From Agrocybe praecox (taxonomy: Eukaryota > Basidiomycota > Agaricomycetes > Agaricales > Agrocybaceae): a DNA stretch of 64,000 nucleotides. Below the pieces are notes generated by a model, which did not search any database, had not been told where the DNA came from, and saw only the letters and a program-made list of their open reading frames with translations. Below, piece after piece: positions 11,108 to 23,797 of the stretch. Location: the NCBI GenBank assembly GCA_964017145.1, contig OZ024840.1:3534001-3598000 (forward strand). The letters run 5' to 3'. Position 1 is the stretch's first letter. Each line of letters begins with the position of its first letter. A program made the translations under genes and the position numbers.

Positions 11108-11700
11108 CGCTGGCGATGGAAAAAAGCTCGAACAAAAATGAAGAAAAGAAAGAGAAACTAGAGAGAAATTAGGACAAGGAGAATGAGAGCAGAGCGGTTA
11201 AGTACCTGGGAGACTGCAAAGATCTGAACGGGGGAGAGTCGGGAGAGTCGGTGAGGCGGGGAGAGGGAGGATTGGAATGGGGACTGGGAAGGAGATGTCG
11301 AGAATTATATAGGAAGAAAACACGAGGCTCGCCCACACTCGCCCTTCGCCCCGAAAACCGATATCCATCTTTTTGGGTCTCTCTATCGCCGTATCAAGAT
11401 CCGTGTCACCGAGTATTCTTCCTTTTCCGTCTCTTCATCACAGGACCCCAACGAGTTTTTAATCCTCCTCTTTTGGTTTTTCTCTCTTATTTTCGTTCTT
11501 TGGTCCGATCACGCTGCGCAAATTCAAGCGGTCCTTGTGGACCATGTCTTCTCACTCTCACTCTAGTACAAGAAGTTCAGCTCATTAAATTCATGTCGTA
11601 AATTCGTAAAGGTCGTTAGCTTGGTCCGGTGCAGATAAGAATAATAGAAAAAGAAAGAAAGCGTCCAAACAGTAACCAGCGTCCGTGGGTAGATCATCGT
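11108..11700. other. 5' leader and promoter of bHLH copy A; 3' flank of the next gene
   Basis: No open frame of interest. The minus strand has a TATATAAT-like motif at 11304-11311, about 200 bp upstream of the bHLH start at 11107. The stretch between carries A/G-rich tracts on the plus strand (pyrimidine-rich on the sense strand), common in fungal core promoters and leaders. Confidence 0.4.
11304..11311 (-). promoter_or_regulatory. TATA-like motif of bHLH copy A
   Basis: TATATAAT on the minus strand about 200 bp upstream of the bHLH start codon, followed by a pyrimidine-rich stretch on the sense strand. Motif and position only; transcription start not known. Confidence 0.35.
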
Positions 11701-12874
11701 TCAGTATGCATTGTAGTATCCTGTAGTAAACAACTGTCAGTGTTATTGTTCGTTAGTGTGGGGTATGCCGTTTCATATTCTCACCTCCGTTGAATGGACC
11801 TTTCATATTTGAATAATGTTGCAACCGTTTCGAGAATCGCCATGTCAAGAAGTACATGTAAAACTAGAAGTCCATTTCCCATATCAGCCGCATGCGAAAA
11901 AGACCTGGTCTCCATCACTCACCTGGAATACAAGGTCCACAAGAAGTGATATAATGAACGCGATGTTCAAACTGGAGAAACCCAAGCCGCAAAATCCAGT
12001 CGGAATAGATCCCGTATCTTGGGTTGTCGTTGTGTTTGAAGCGGCCGAGGTCCAGAGTTGTCCTCCGTTATTACATTCCCACATGATGTTATCCTTCCTA
12101 TAATCACGTAACAGAACGTCAATGTTAATATCGGTAGAAACTTGGGATAAGAGTTTAAGGATATCTTCCAATCCGGAAAGTTATTCTTACCCGCGTTGGA
12201 GCTGTACGATCATGATAATTGCTCGTACTGCACATATCACAATTATAAAAGGCCATAGGAATTGGACCACTCGAATCCAAATGTACGATCGCTGTCAAAA
12301 ACACAACCGAAATGGAGGTTACAGATCAGCGTCTGGGCTCCTTTCTTCCTGGAGAAACTTCGCAGCAAAGGGGTACTAACATTGGATAGAGCAAACATGC
12401 TGAGAACCGCAGCAACACCTACTCCTATTCCGATACCTCCGTATATTTGCCTGTCGTAGAATTCATCGATGAGCACCGAGATCCACGTATGATGTAGGAT
12501 TTAGAGACGGAGGAGCATCTCACCATTCCGGGAAGAAGAAGAAGAGAAATTGACCCTTGATTAACAGAAAGACACCACCGGCGATGCTGTATGCCTAGGC
12601 GATAATGGAAGATTGTTAGTATTCAATTGTCAGTATAGTTTGAGAGACAATCTCCTACAGCGATCACAACAGCCCAGGCAATGGCACCACCCCTCTGTTT
12701 GAAGAACAATCGTAACGAACGGATCAGCAAGGGTCCCTCTTGCGGCGGATAAGTTAAAGGGCTCACAAGAGGTAACACGAGCAAGCAATTATCGCACCTA
12801 TATCAGCGGAGACGATAGAGAATTGTGAGCGTGATTATACAATTTCTGATCTGAAAAGGGTTAGCTTACCACAT
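11701..12874 (-). CDS. Four-helix integral membrane protein, conserved hypothetical
   Basis: Nine exons on the minus strand: 12870-12874, 12767-12797, 12659-12694, 12524-12594, 12381-12450, 12191-12291, 11923-12097, 11785-11863, 11701-11720; 195 residues. The first coding exon is just 5 nt (ATG plus two bases). The protein starts MWCDNCLLVLPLRGGAIAWA. Four hydrophobic segments are visible: AIAWAVVIAAYSIAGGVFLL, the GGIGIGVGVAAVLSMFAL stretch, FLWPFIIVICAVRAIIMIV, and IAFIISLLVDLVFQ running into FYMYFLTW. Between helices 3 and 4 lies a Cys-containing loop (WECNNGGQLW ... GFCGLGF), and the short tail is KRLQHYSNMKGPFNGGYYNAY. The pattern resembles small tetraspan-like proteins common in Agaricomycetes; I know of no assigned function. 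The Cys-rich start, the loop cysteines and the NMKGPFNGG tail look constrained. The frame is open through all eight junctions, which supports the model despite the tiny exons. Confidence 0.82.
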
Positions 12875-15800
12875 TGTAAAGAAAGGAAAGGTTTTGGATG
12901 GGAAAGACTCAAAGATAGAAGGGTAAAGGTATCGCGGAGAAGGACAGAAATTAAAGAACTATCTGTCCAGTTTGAGTGTCCAAAAGTATGTGGATAGTAA
13001 TCAAAAGTCGTGCCCAGAAGGCTGCAGGCGCTGCAGAGGTTGCCCTGCGTGGGTGTGGGGAAAGGGTATCGTGCGTGACACTATATCATCGTTACGCCTC
13101 GTTCCTTCGCGAGCAGAGGGTCATGTGACCCTCTGTCACACCGCGCCAGCTTTGAAGTTTGCATGAACGTCCCCGACTTTGTTTTCAAAACCTTTCGTTC
13201 TTGTCTTGTCTCCTGGAACTTGCTAGCCAATACTAGGCCCTATTAACGTGGTACTTCTACTGGATCACCCTCGGCTCTTTGTAACACACATGTTAAGGGG
13301 TAGAAGGTCCATCCGAGGACCATTACCTATAGCTATTGGCATAGACTCTCAAAGCAAGGCGCAGCTTCCGATATCTCGCGTCCGGATAGTCCTGCAAAGT
13401 AGAGTTTATGGACGGAAAGAAGGAAGGGACCGCTAAATTTTTTTAAGTTATGATAGCCAATCATGCTAGGGCTGCTTTTTCGCTGGGGTCGAGCTAAAAT
13501 TGTGTGTTGACGGTAGGATTTTGCCACATTTTGCTATTGATCACATAGCGTTCTTCATTTAGAACGACAATAATTATAACCTCCCAAGACCATCCGCGCA
13601 TAGCGCAACTACAGCGCAAGATTTTGATCATTGAAACAAGCCCATGTATATAAGATGTTCATATCTAGACAAATTTCGGAAAAGGTTGGGTTGTTCCGGG
13701 CCTATCTGGGGTATGTATGTCATTTTTGTTGTTTTTCTTGCTGGAAACGAAAACTGAAATTGTATTGCCAGTCATAGAACTTATTCGGGGTCTTCCTGTC
13801 ATCACTGCAGTGTCTCGTACTTCCCTTCCGTCGCTTAATGTACTAAGTGTTCCAATTCTCCAAAAATCTACACATGGAAGCTTTAACCACCGTGGAACTT
13901 GTTAACGCACAATCACCCGTCATCGACCCTCGCCCTCATCTGACCAAACGCTATCGATGGCTATTCCTCTTCGGTCCCTACTTTCCCAAGTTCTGGAATT
14001 CTTTAATTCTCCTCCCCAATCTTCGTTTGCCCTACATCACAGAAACAGGCTTTTCATACCACGCGCCTATCATCCGTGAATGGTTCAGAAAATATCTTTT
14101 TCTCTCAGGAGACATGTCTATCTATCTTGTTCAGCTATTCTTTTCCATTAAACCTTCTTAGGGCGCTCTTTCATATTCTTGGCTCTGACTCTGACAGTGT
14201 CAGCCCTGGTCAAACCGGATAGCTTGAATCTATTTCTGCAGATTAGGTTTGCATCGTGCCCTGTTATAATAGAACAATAGCCCCAATCCCTCGGCTCTGG
14301 AAACTTATCCCCCGATTTCCTAGTGATTCTCCGACGTCAAGCGAATTGGCAACCCACATTTGCCTCTTGTGCTTTAGGCGACATCCATCTCCCCCTGAGT
14401 GATCATCTCTGAACCAACGTAATCATAACCTTTCCGTGGGTAGTCGATCATCTATGACTACGTTGGCGAGGGCTCAATTCTTTGCCCGTTCGTACCGACT
14501 CGAGGGCTCCTCGTCTATCCCTCCATTTCCGAAAGACTGCTGATAGCACCTCGAATTGCGGTGGCTATACGATGGTGGCGCTTTCTGGACAGTTAATTCT
14601 CAGTAATGCTCCTCCCTTTGTCGTCGAAACAGCCGCATGTTCCTTGGTTATGGGAGAAAACACAACATGCCGAAGCGTTGCCGTTGTTGAACAAAACGAA
14701 AAGGCGAATGTGTATTTACAAAACACAAACCGGTGTAATGCTCTATTCTCCTCCGATGCCATTTATTTATTTATTGGGGGGAATGGAAACGGTTCTGACG
14801 GCCCAGCGTCGGTACGCGGTGGTATCTCACATAATGCACCATGATTACATCCTGATATGTATCTCACGTTGTGTCGAGATGTTCATTAATTTGTGATGAA
14901 ATGTGATGAAATTTTCTCTTAATTCTGTAGAGGAATGTTAATTGGTTTTCCAAGAGGAAGATGGAACAGCTGCATGCAATGCGATAAGAGATTAATCTGT
15001 TCGCATCGCCTATGATCTACGCGGGTTGGCTGATTATCTCAGGCCACCAAGTACTCCGGTGATCTTTGCCCATTAGTGACATATACTGGACTCTGGAGTG
15101 GAATGCAAAGGATGAAAGCAATTTCATTCACTCATACATGCTTACACCGCATCGACCCTTGACTCGGGCTTCAGGAACGCGGCCGGCGGTCAATGACATA
15201 CAGACTGACTTATGAACCCCGCATTGTTCTTACCTTGCTTCGCTGCACAGAAAATCTCTCAAGGGAAATCAAGGCTTTTGTATTTTCCTACGCCAGAACT
15301 TGGTGATTGAGCAACTGTTCTTCTCATACTCCATTTATCCTGACACACGACCTAGTAGCACACATCGCTGAGTTCCCGACGCACAATATGTTTTATGTTT
15401 GTTTTATGGAAGAAGTCTCTCATGAGATAGAACTTGCTACAAAGACTGCACAGGAAAATTCGAAACCCGAACCGGAATGGAATTTGAAATTTGAATGAAT
15501 CATATGAATCAGCCTCTTGTGAGGAGAGTGAGGAGAACCTATGCAACTTGGAAGTTATTACGAGCATGCAGCACCAGTGCAACTGGGGCCTAATACCAAA
15601 AAACTCCAATCGTTGCTGCGGCGTGGAAAAACATAAATTAGGGTAGATACTTGGAATGACGATACTTAGGAAATCGAATTTCAGAAGGTGAGTTGAAACC
15701 GTTCATATTGAAGGAGTCGTGCGCACGTACGGCGCCACTCTGATATGGATCCAACGCAAAACCAAAACGCGAGAAGAAACATATTTTAATCTTGATAATG

Positions 15801-17902
15801 ATCTCAACGCTTGGGATATGAGGGCTGCTCTACGCGAACTCAACCGCCACAGACACGAGGCTCTCGTCTACGGTTGAGCAAATCAGGGGTCATACTGAGA
15901 TTGCACGCGCGTTTCATCATCGAATACATTATCCGAGAAGCCTATGGACCAGTGCTCACTGCTCAGTACTTCAGTATGTAGCCTGCGGCGGCACTACGAG
16001 GGGGGATATATTTGATTTATTAAACAAGTTAACTATGTACTTCTTGCGGTACCATTGCCCCACCAGTGCTTGGATTGAAGCGTATGGTCAAAGTGAAGGT
16101 GGCACAGCAAAAACGAGGCCATGAAACATAACATTGCCCTGCAGATCATTTTCATGTTCAAAAAAGTGTAAGTCTAAGCATCTTTAGGACTTTCTGAGCG
16201 GTAACGAGCGAAAAACTTTAATAAAGGAGACTTGGCCTCAAAATAGGAAATAGTAAAAACGCGTTATACACGTGTTCGCGACCTATCATGTTCCTTCAAG
16301 TTATCGCGATTGGAAGCCTGGCCTTGGTTATTACTCTCCTTTTCTGACATTATACACCGGCGTCAATATACTACTTAATACTTATCACAGATGGCGTCGA
16401 TGACCCCTACCCAAGGTGACCAGTACATCTGACTACATCATCATTTAATGAGCATCGCACATCCTCAGTTAGGATTGATACAGGTACAGGTAATGGGGTT
16501 TACCGTTTACCTCCCGAGTTTTTCTTCTTTTAAGTTCTATCCGTTCAATCAGCGACCTAGAACTCATGAGCACTCGACTCCAGAAGCCAAGAACAAAAAC
16601 AGTTGCTATCCCTCAAGTTCTCAGAACCCACAAAGGTGAAAAAACAGTGAAAATGATGTGGCGTGTGAGGTGTGGATAAGGAATACAATCGAGGAAGTTG
16701 GGTATGTAAATACTCGAAGAAAGAATTGAAGTGAGAATGATTGAGTGATGGCAAAAATGCGGAGTGGCACACTATAAGACGTAAAAAAAGCGTTTCCGTT
16801 ATAGATATCATACTTCTCGTACTACATACGTCTATGCGTTCTCCAGGTTCGCCTTTACCTTCGTCGACTATGTAGGGTTGGTGTGGAGAGCTGAACGGCA
16901 TCTCATCTCATCAAGAAATGGTACTGGTTCCCTCCCTCTTCAACTTCTCCATCGGTCCAAGTCGGTGGGGTGTCGGAAATATGGAAGGACGTGAAACGGA
17001 ATAAAGTCATGGGCCTTCCCTGCTAGCCAGGCCAGTCACATACATACAAAAATCACATCTCTTCTAGGGATGGAGCAATTAATTATTATTCGCATTGAGC
17101 GAAAAATAGATATCGTCCCATCATCCATTCCAAAAACCTGCACGGGTAGGATATATTTGGTTTTTAAAAAAAAGGTATATATATTGCGTTCGTCAAGAAT
17201 CATAAAAATCGTCGTAGGAGTTCGTATCGTGAAGTGAGAGAGAGAGAGGAGTACATTCTGTCGAATCTTGATATATCGAATCTTGATGACCCAAGAAGCC
17301 GGTCGATGTAGTTCCTTCCTTCGCTAAGTTTGAGCAGACCAAAAGATATACGGATATAGATTCGACCAAGATATCAAAAAAAGAGTGCGACTCGAGGTGA
17401 AGTGCAATGGGTGGGTGGGTGCAAAAATGGGAGGCGAAGCGTGGTCCGAAAAAGTGGAAGAGTAAGGTAATTTTGGATTCTCCAGGAATTGATGTTTTTC
17501 CTTCAAGGGTAGGCGTTTGGGCTTGGGCGATAAACGATCATCGATCGACAAGGAATTGTGAAATCCCATGTGACTGAGATCGAGTAGGAGAGCCGGGGGG
17601 CGTGTTTGCTGCACAGCAGACATCGACGTCAAGCCGGTGGGTTTTTCTCTCACAAAGGAGTTTAGAGGGCAGGGAACGGGAATGCAAGCGTCAACAGCAC
17701 GGCCGTCGGATATAACGTCCCACTCTCAACCTCGATAAGCTGTGTTGTGGAGAATAACATAAAAAACCAATCTTCCGAGTAAAAATGCCATAAGAAATAA
17801 GAAAAAAAGTATCGTTAAAACGGGGGAAGAGATATAGAAAGCAATGCCGACGATTGGGGAGATAGAAGTGGTATGAAATAGAAGACCCCGGTGAACGGTG
17901 AA
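12875..17902. other. 5-kb gene-poor stretch between the two bHLH genes
   Basis: I see no gene I can support. Short open frames exist (for example plus 13847-14161, plus 14482-14844, minus 17324-17653), but none has a family signature, neighbouring spliced exons or a clear start context. The sequence holds AT-rich tracts, a GA run near 17236-17251 and a GGGT repeat near 17408-17421. No terminal repeats, target-site duplications or transposase frame could be seen. The last ~600 bp are probably 3' flank of bHLH copy B and the first ~300 bp the promoter of the membrane-protein gene. Confidence 0.45.
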
Positions 17903-18920
17903 TCAATGGCCTCCTTCCGAAGCCGAAGGACTGGATTGTTCAGAATGGTGTTGACCTCTGCTGGATGCGAAGGAGGTCGGAGCGGCGTCCGGTGGTGGGG
18001 ATAGTGGTCTGCCTGTAGCGTTGGGAGATGGAGTCCCTTCAGTGCTAAGAGAGATTTTCTCGTTCAAGGCTCGGAGTCGTTGGGTTTCTTCTTCCATCAT
18101 AGCAATACGCGTGGCCAACTCTTTGTTCTCCTTCTCCAAAAAGATAATATGATTGGTGGCTAATGTATTAAAGCCGTGGAGTCAGTAGGGAGTCATAATT
18201 TGTCAAAGGAAGAAGTCCGACCTCTTTCCAACAAGGAAACCTTGCTGGCCTTCTGGTTTGAGATAGGGAGAACATCTTTCAATTTAGAGTAACCGTCGCG
18301 AAGCTCATCGCGTCGACGTTGTTCCGCTTCAATCCTTTGTCTTCTAGTTGCCTCCTTGCGTGAGTGTGCCAAGTTTTCGACGAAAGATGCACCCATGTCG
18401 TCGTCGTCTGAATCCTGAGAGTGACTGCGTCTGCGTGAAGAAACACTGGTGGGAGAAGGGGTTGGGTTGTATCGAGGAGTACGATGGACTAGAGAGTGTC
18501 CTCTTGATGAAGAAGGAGAATTAGCACCACTGCTGTTTGAATGGTGGTATAGGCCGTCGCCTGATGTGTCTGATCCGGACAAAGGAGGAGAGAGAGGGTC
18601 ATAAATTTCTGGTGACGGAGGAGGAGGTGAGTTTGACAGCGGCATGGAGCCATGAGGCGACGAGGTTGAAAACACGCCTGACTGGTATTGCTGCTGCATC
18701 GCCATTGTATTCAGCTGGTAGGGTGGCTGCAGGTCTCCTACCATTGGGCCTACGAAGCGATAATCAGATTAAGAGAAAGAGGACATTTGGGGCAATACCA
18801 ACCACGAGGACCTGCATGCATCGATTGGTATGCGTTGTAGCCAGACATACTGTAGTCAGTAGCCTGGTCAGCATAGAAAGCGTAGCCATTATCATCGTTA
18901 AGAGGATGTGATTCCATCAT
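17903..18920 (-). CDS. bHLH-leucine zipper transcription factor, copy B
   Basis: Three exons on the minus strand: 18803-18920, 18222-18749, 17903-18159; 300 residues. The N-terminus is Tyr/Gln/Ser/Pro-rich (MESHPLNDDNGYAFYADQAT), followed by Ser-rich disorder and an SQDSDDDD patch. The bHLH spans about residues 170-228: ATRRQRIEAEQRRRDELR, DGYSKLKDVLPISNQKASKV, SLLERATNHIIFLEKENKEL, then a heptad-like zipper (ATRIAMMEEETQRLRALNEK). The basic region and loop are nearly identical to copy A at 10162-11107 (shared RRRDELRDGYS-LKDVLP and KASKVSLLERAT), so the two are paralogues. Intron positions differ: here an intron splits helix 2 after LLER, in copy A one lies just before the basic region. Two ATGs are adjacent at the start; I used the first. 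It is divergent from the gene at 19488, with about 570 bp between. Confidence 0.9.
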
Positions 18921-19487
18921 GAAAAGAGATATCGTGAAAGAAAAGGAAGAAAGAATATAAGAAAAAGGAGAAGAAAGAGTGGGAAAAGGGGGACGAAAGA
19001 CGCGGTCAAGAAGAAAACCAAAAAGGCGCCACCAACCGTGACCCGATATATATTATTTAAATACTTTTTTAGTATAATATCATCTATCCTGTCCCTGTCA
19101 CTGCCCACCAGCGCTTCAACCAGAAATTAACAGATTGTTTACTTGTATTTAATTATTTAATTGACCCCTTTCGGTGTCGGCACCAATTCTCACAATACCG
19201 CGTTCAACTTTCCTTCTGTCAGTCTCGTTCGTTCCTTGCTTCCTGCGACGAACGTCATTATACCCTACATTTCACGATAACGACGACAAACGCCTCTTCA
19301 ACGTTGCTCTATTTCACCCCTTTTTCGTGTACGTCTGGCTCATTCTTCTTATATGTGGCCCATGCCTGACCGAGAACAACAGAATCAATGTTGCATATTT
19401 GCACCTAACGAATAATCCCTAATCTCAACGTTTCACGATTCAATACTTGTATCAGGGAACGATTGGAACTTGCAAACGCATAGAATC
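18921..19487. promoter_or_regulatory. Shared divergent promoter region
   Basis: About 570 bp separate the start of bHLH copy B (minus) from that of the disordered protein (plus). It holds AT-rich blocks near 19045-19080 and 19140-19165 and CT-rich stretches downstream. No gene seen. Confidence 0.4.
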
Positions 19488-22400
19488 ATGAATGAGAGCG
19501 GCAAAGGAACACCGCGTTCTCCTCACTCGTCGGTAGCCTCAAATACTCTGTCTCCAACATGGCGTCCACCAAAATCACCATTGCCACCCCATCGTCTCGC
19601 AAAGCTGGCAAACGCACTCGGTGTATCGACTCCAATACCGGCAGGCCAAAGTCCGACCACGTACACTTCACGCTCCTTCTCCGATCTCGCAAGTCCTACC
19701 GAATTTCGTCGCTCGCCAACGCCCTCTTCAGGTGCAGCTTCATCCATGGGGTTCAATTCGTATCAACCGAGCACTTCCAAATTTCTATTACACGTTGTGC
19801 CTCCCAAACACCTACCTCATGATTCTGACGACTCAGACGAATCTCCACTTCCTACACCGAACGCTCCGGGATATCATACACAATTTAGAAGAGGCACATT
19901 AGTACCAGTACATTCCACGTTTCAAGCCCAACTAGGTGCCATCGCCAAAGAATATGCATTACCGAGTTCTGTTGGCCTAATTCTATACTTGGTTTCGAAT
20001 TCTCCTCAAAGTCCACTACCAGATCAAAACGAGGGTTTAGATGAGCCAGGACCGCGTCTCTCAGAGGACATTTGGAAACACCTATGGACCCGCGTTCTTC
20101 GAACGGAGCAGAGAGATGACATGCTAATGCCATCTCTCTCATCGAGGAGTGCCACTCCGTCAACGCCTCATATACATTACCCCCTATCTCCTGCATCTAC
20201 AGCAGCGTCCCGGTCCACTCCCTTTCTTCCACAAGAAAACGCTGGTCCACTACGACCCTTCCTATCTTCCTCCGGGGAATCAACGTTCCCTATATCACCA
20301 CAGCCTCAGTACTCCGCAATCACTTCCCCATCAACCCCCTCGACAATGTCTGATAGACGATCCCATAACAAATCTGCGCCGCCGTCTTCTGTGTCCCAGT
20401 CTAGTGAACCCGATACCCCCGATACATCAGTAGACGAAACGGCCCTCCATAGAGGAGGGAACAGCAACACCAACGCTAGCAGTTTCTTAAACCTCCCAGG
20501 ACTCAACTCGCCGTCTCTAATTCCTATTTTGGCAAAAGTAGAATTTGACATTGATCGTCGGAAAGCAGCGTGGTATGAACCTTGGGTGAGAAGTCGTAAA
20601 GCTAATCATGCGAAGAGGACGGGAAGTCGGAAAAATAGTACGGGGACTGGTCAGAGTCGTGAGATGGGTTCGGACGGCGAACGGTTACCGATAGAATTCT
20701 TAACGGGTAAAAAGGATAAATCGGATCCGTTTGGGTTAAAAGCTGCTGCTGCTGCTGCCGCAGCTTCGCAAGCAAGTGACGAGGAGCGTGCGGAGGCGGA
20801 GGTAGAAGGAGAAGGAGCAGATGGGCAATACGCGCGACTTGCAGAATCGCCCGAGGATATGAATTCTGACAGTGATTCCGACACTGAAGACTTCTCGGAA
20901 GAGGTTACTGCCAAAGTATCCTTAGAAACCGAAAGTAAAGATCCTTTGGAAGATGTCTTTGGAACTGATGCTGACACCTGGGCAGACATTCATGCGGAGG
21001 CGACGGGCGTGAAGAAGAAGTCGGGTGCCAATGCCAACCCAAATATCGTTGAATTAGCGTTGACTGGAGAGGAACTTTCGGTTCTTCCCGACGTTGGAGA
21101 CCTTGAAGACGATAAGCACTCTACTAAGGAAGAGGTCGAGGTGATGGAAATGTTCGACATTATGCGCAGTCCGACGCTCGCTCTTTCTATACCTTCGCCG
21201 GAAAAGAACAGACGATCGCCATCTCCTCCGCTTGGGACTGCTGGTCGGAAGGTTCCACCGCCTTTGGTGCTCAAACCAAAGGATAAGTCAGGGGCGACCA
21301 TTATCTCCGCTGAGCGTAGTCCAGCGCCAATTGTCACACCTAGTCCAACAGGCGGTTTGGCATACCTCAGCGAAAATCACGACGAAGATGACAAACTGGT
21401 AGACAACGAGGACGAGCTTGAGGAAGGAGGGTATAATCGTGTTCGCAGTCCTGAGGAATCGGAAAAGAGAGGCGGGGCCGTGTTCGATGACCTTGACTTT
21501 GACCTCGGCTTAGATCCAACTGAAGACGTATGTGTCCGAAATTAGTTTTTATCAATGATTGGCTATCGTACTTACCTCCGTTCTAGTATGACGATGACGA
21601 TCCTGATGATCGTCGCAAAAGCCAATTTTTGATGAAAGCCCAACTTGATGAAATCGAAAGGGTGCGTTTATTTCCTTCGATCTATTAAATTGTTCCTAAA
21701 TTGATGTCTTTTATTTGTTAGACAATGGCTCAACTTTCGCCTCGTATCCTAAAGGCCGAACTTGAGGATGACCATAATACGAGTTTCCATTCGATGAATC
21801 TTTCACCACGTTCACCTTCTGGAAGCGCAACACTTTCTCCTGGTAACATGCGATACTCAGATATTCTACCACCCCAGTCTCCTTCTCCCCGTCTCCCTCA
21901 TCATCCTGACCCTCCGGAAGATCCAACGTAAGCTTCCCATTCTTCTGATTCTAAAAGTTAATTTTTCACAAACCTTATTCCTTATGACAGGCCCTCTAGC
22001 GGCGCGTCCTGGCCAGCAGTTCCGTTCTCTGCCCTCAAAGACAAGGAGAGCTCTTCTGCTCCCAATCCCAATGCACCTCCTTCTCCTCCACGATTGGCAG
22101 TTAACGGCATTACGACCTCTGCACCGAGGTCTTATATGCCCAGCCGTCAAGCAACAGACGGAGCGTCAGAGAGTGAGAGACGCAAAAAATTAGATGAGGA
22201 CGAATCAAACCTTTACCCTCCTTCCATGCCCAGCATCCAAAAAAAGTCACCGGACTCTCCGGTTATTCCTCTATCTCCGGATCCTTTTGGACGTCATCCA
22301 TCGACAAATGAAGTTCCCCATACTTACCAACTTTCAGGAACTGATTGGGAAACATTAACTGTAGGTAAAGGTGAACTCCAAGAAACACCTGCACCTGCAC

Positions 22401-23797
22401 CAGGGGTCCAAGGCCGTGGTCGTTCGAATACTACTACTAGTCGGTTCTCTACAGATTCAATCAATGCAGAGGAGGTTGCCGCCACTACTAAGTCACAGAA
22501 CAGAGGTACTTTAATGTCCGTCAAGAGTCTTAAGAAGCTTTGGCGTAAGAGTAACAATAAATCTTCGAGCTCAAACTCGGTGCCACCCACACCCACGGCT
22601 ACGACATCGTCGGGTCGATCATCTCCAATGGTTCCGCCTCAGCGGCCGGAGAGACCTTCTCAGGAAGATCTCGACCTTCCTGATGTGCCAAGTATGCCGC
22701 CGCCGCCTGCGAGTTTCGGGCGTCTATCACCACAACCAGCACCAGCTGTACCGCCAATGCCATCACCTGCATCTTTGGAACAAATGCGTCATCGAACTAG
22801 ACCCTCGCAAGACTACAATATGATGCCTCCACAGTCTAATGTTGTTGGGCGAGTATCGCCACAGCCGATATTGAACCCCCCTCCGAGGTCGGATTCCATG
22901 TACAGTAGTCATAGTAGTCACAGTAGCCTCAGTAGTCGGCGTCCATCGATGGACCAGCAAAATGCCCCATCGATGATGATGCAGGCTCCTTCCAACTCGA
23001 ATCATCAACTAGGCCCTCCTGCTCAACCTCCATACATGGGGCAGCTATCTATCCCATCTTACCCCGGACGCAATCCCAATCCAGGACCCATCGTTACGCC
23101 ATTCATGCAAGCTTCTAGGGCAGCTTCGAACCTTGATCGTCTTCATTTTGACCAGGAGTCACCTTACCCTGTTCGCATGTCTCAACCTGTGCGACAGTCT
23201 CCGCGCCCGCCATCGCCCACTCAGCTACCCGCAATTCCTGAGCAAGACAACAAGGGTGCCCCTGCTCGTAAATCCATTCTGCGATGGAAATCTGCAGGAA
23301 GCGCGAGTAGCGTTAATAGCGCTTCATCAGCAACGGCATCTGCGGAGCCTCAGCCTCGTTCGAGCTTTGAACGACCGAGCGCCAATGGCAATTCTCGTGG
23401 ACGCAGACCGAGCGTGATCAACTTTGGGTCGACGCCGACGGGTCGCGCTTCGGTTACTTCGCCTGACCTTCCTCCTAGTCCACAGATACCTAACCAGTAC
23501 ATGGGCGTCGTCAAGCCTGGTGGCCCTGGTGGTAACAGTGGACTGGAACACCGTCAGTCACAAAGGTCTAGACTGACCACTTCGTCGACAGACCCTTCGT
23601 CTAACTACCCCCCACAAAGACAACCGTCTTTGCAAAGCCAGTCTTCTCTAGGAGCAAGATCGGTATCACCTTCAAGATCCATGCTCTCTTCTCATGATTC
23701 CGAAGGGTCGCGGCCCAGCTTGGACGCATCGCAGTTCGAATTTGTTTCTCCAAACGCGGGATCGTTAAGTTATCCGTACAACAGACTCGACCATTAG
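19488..23797 (+). CDS. Large Ser/Pro-rich disordered fungal protein with conserved N-terminal region
   Basis: Four exons: 19488-21527, 21587-21661, 21722-21927, 21991-23797; 1375 residues. The first ATG in frame with a clean upstream is at 19488 (MNESGKGTPRSPHSS). Most of the chain is Ser/Pro/Thr-rich with many SP sites, likely disordered and phosphorylated. Two compact segments stand out: about residues 105-215 (KFLLHVVPPKHLP ... QFRRGTLVPVHSTFQAQLGA, YALPSSVGLILYLV, DIWKHLWTRVLR) and LIPILAKVEFDIDRRKAAWY near residue 350, followed by EPWVRSRKANHAKR. An acidic middle, a poly-Ala run, a basic SVKSLKKLWRKSNNKSSS patch and SILRWKSAGSASS near the C-terminus follow. The compact segments resemble a conserved region of large fungal proteins of unknown role; I cannot name a function. 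It is divergent from bHLH copy B and convergent with chitin synthase. Frame is kept at all junctions. Confidence 0.85.

Noticed and set aside
13847..14161. 104-codon open frame with a hydrophobic middle
   Set aside because: No family signature, no good start context and no supporting exons; length is within chance.
14482..14844. 120-codon open frame
   Set aside because: No recognisable domain or promoter; likely chance.
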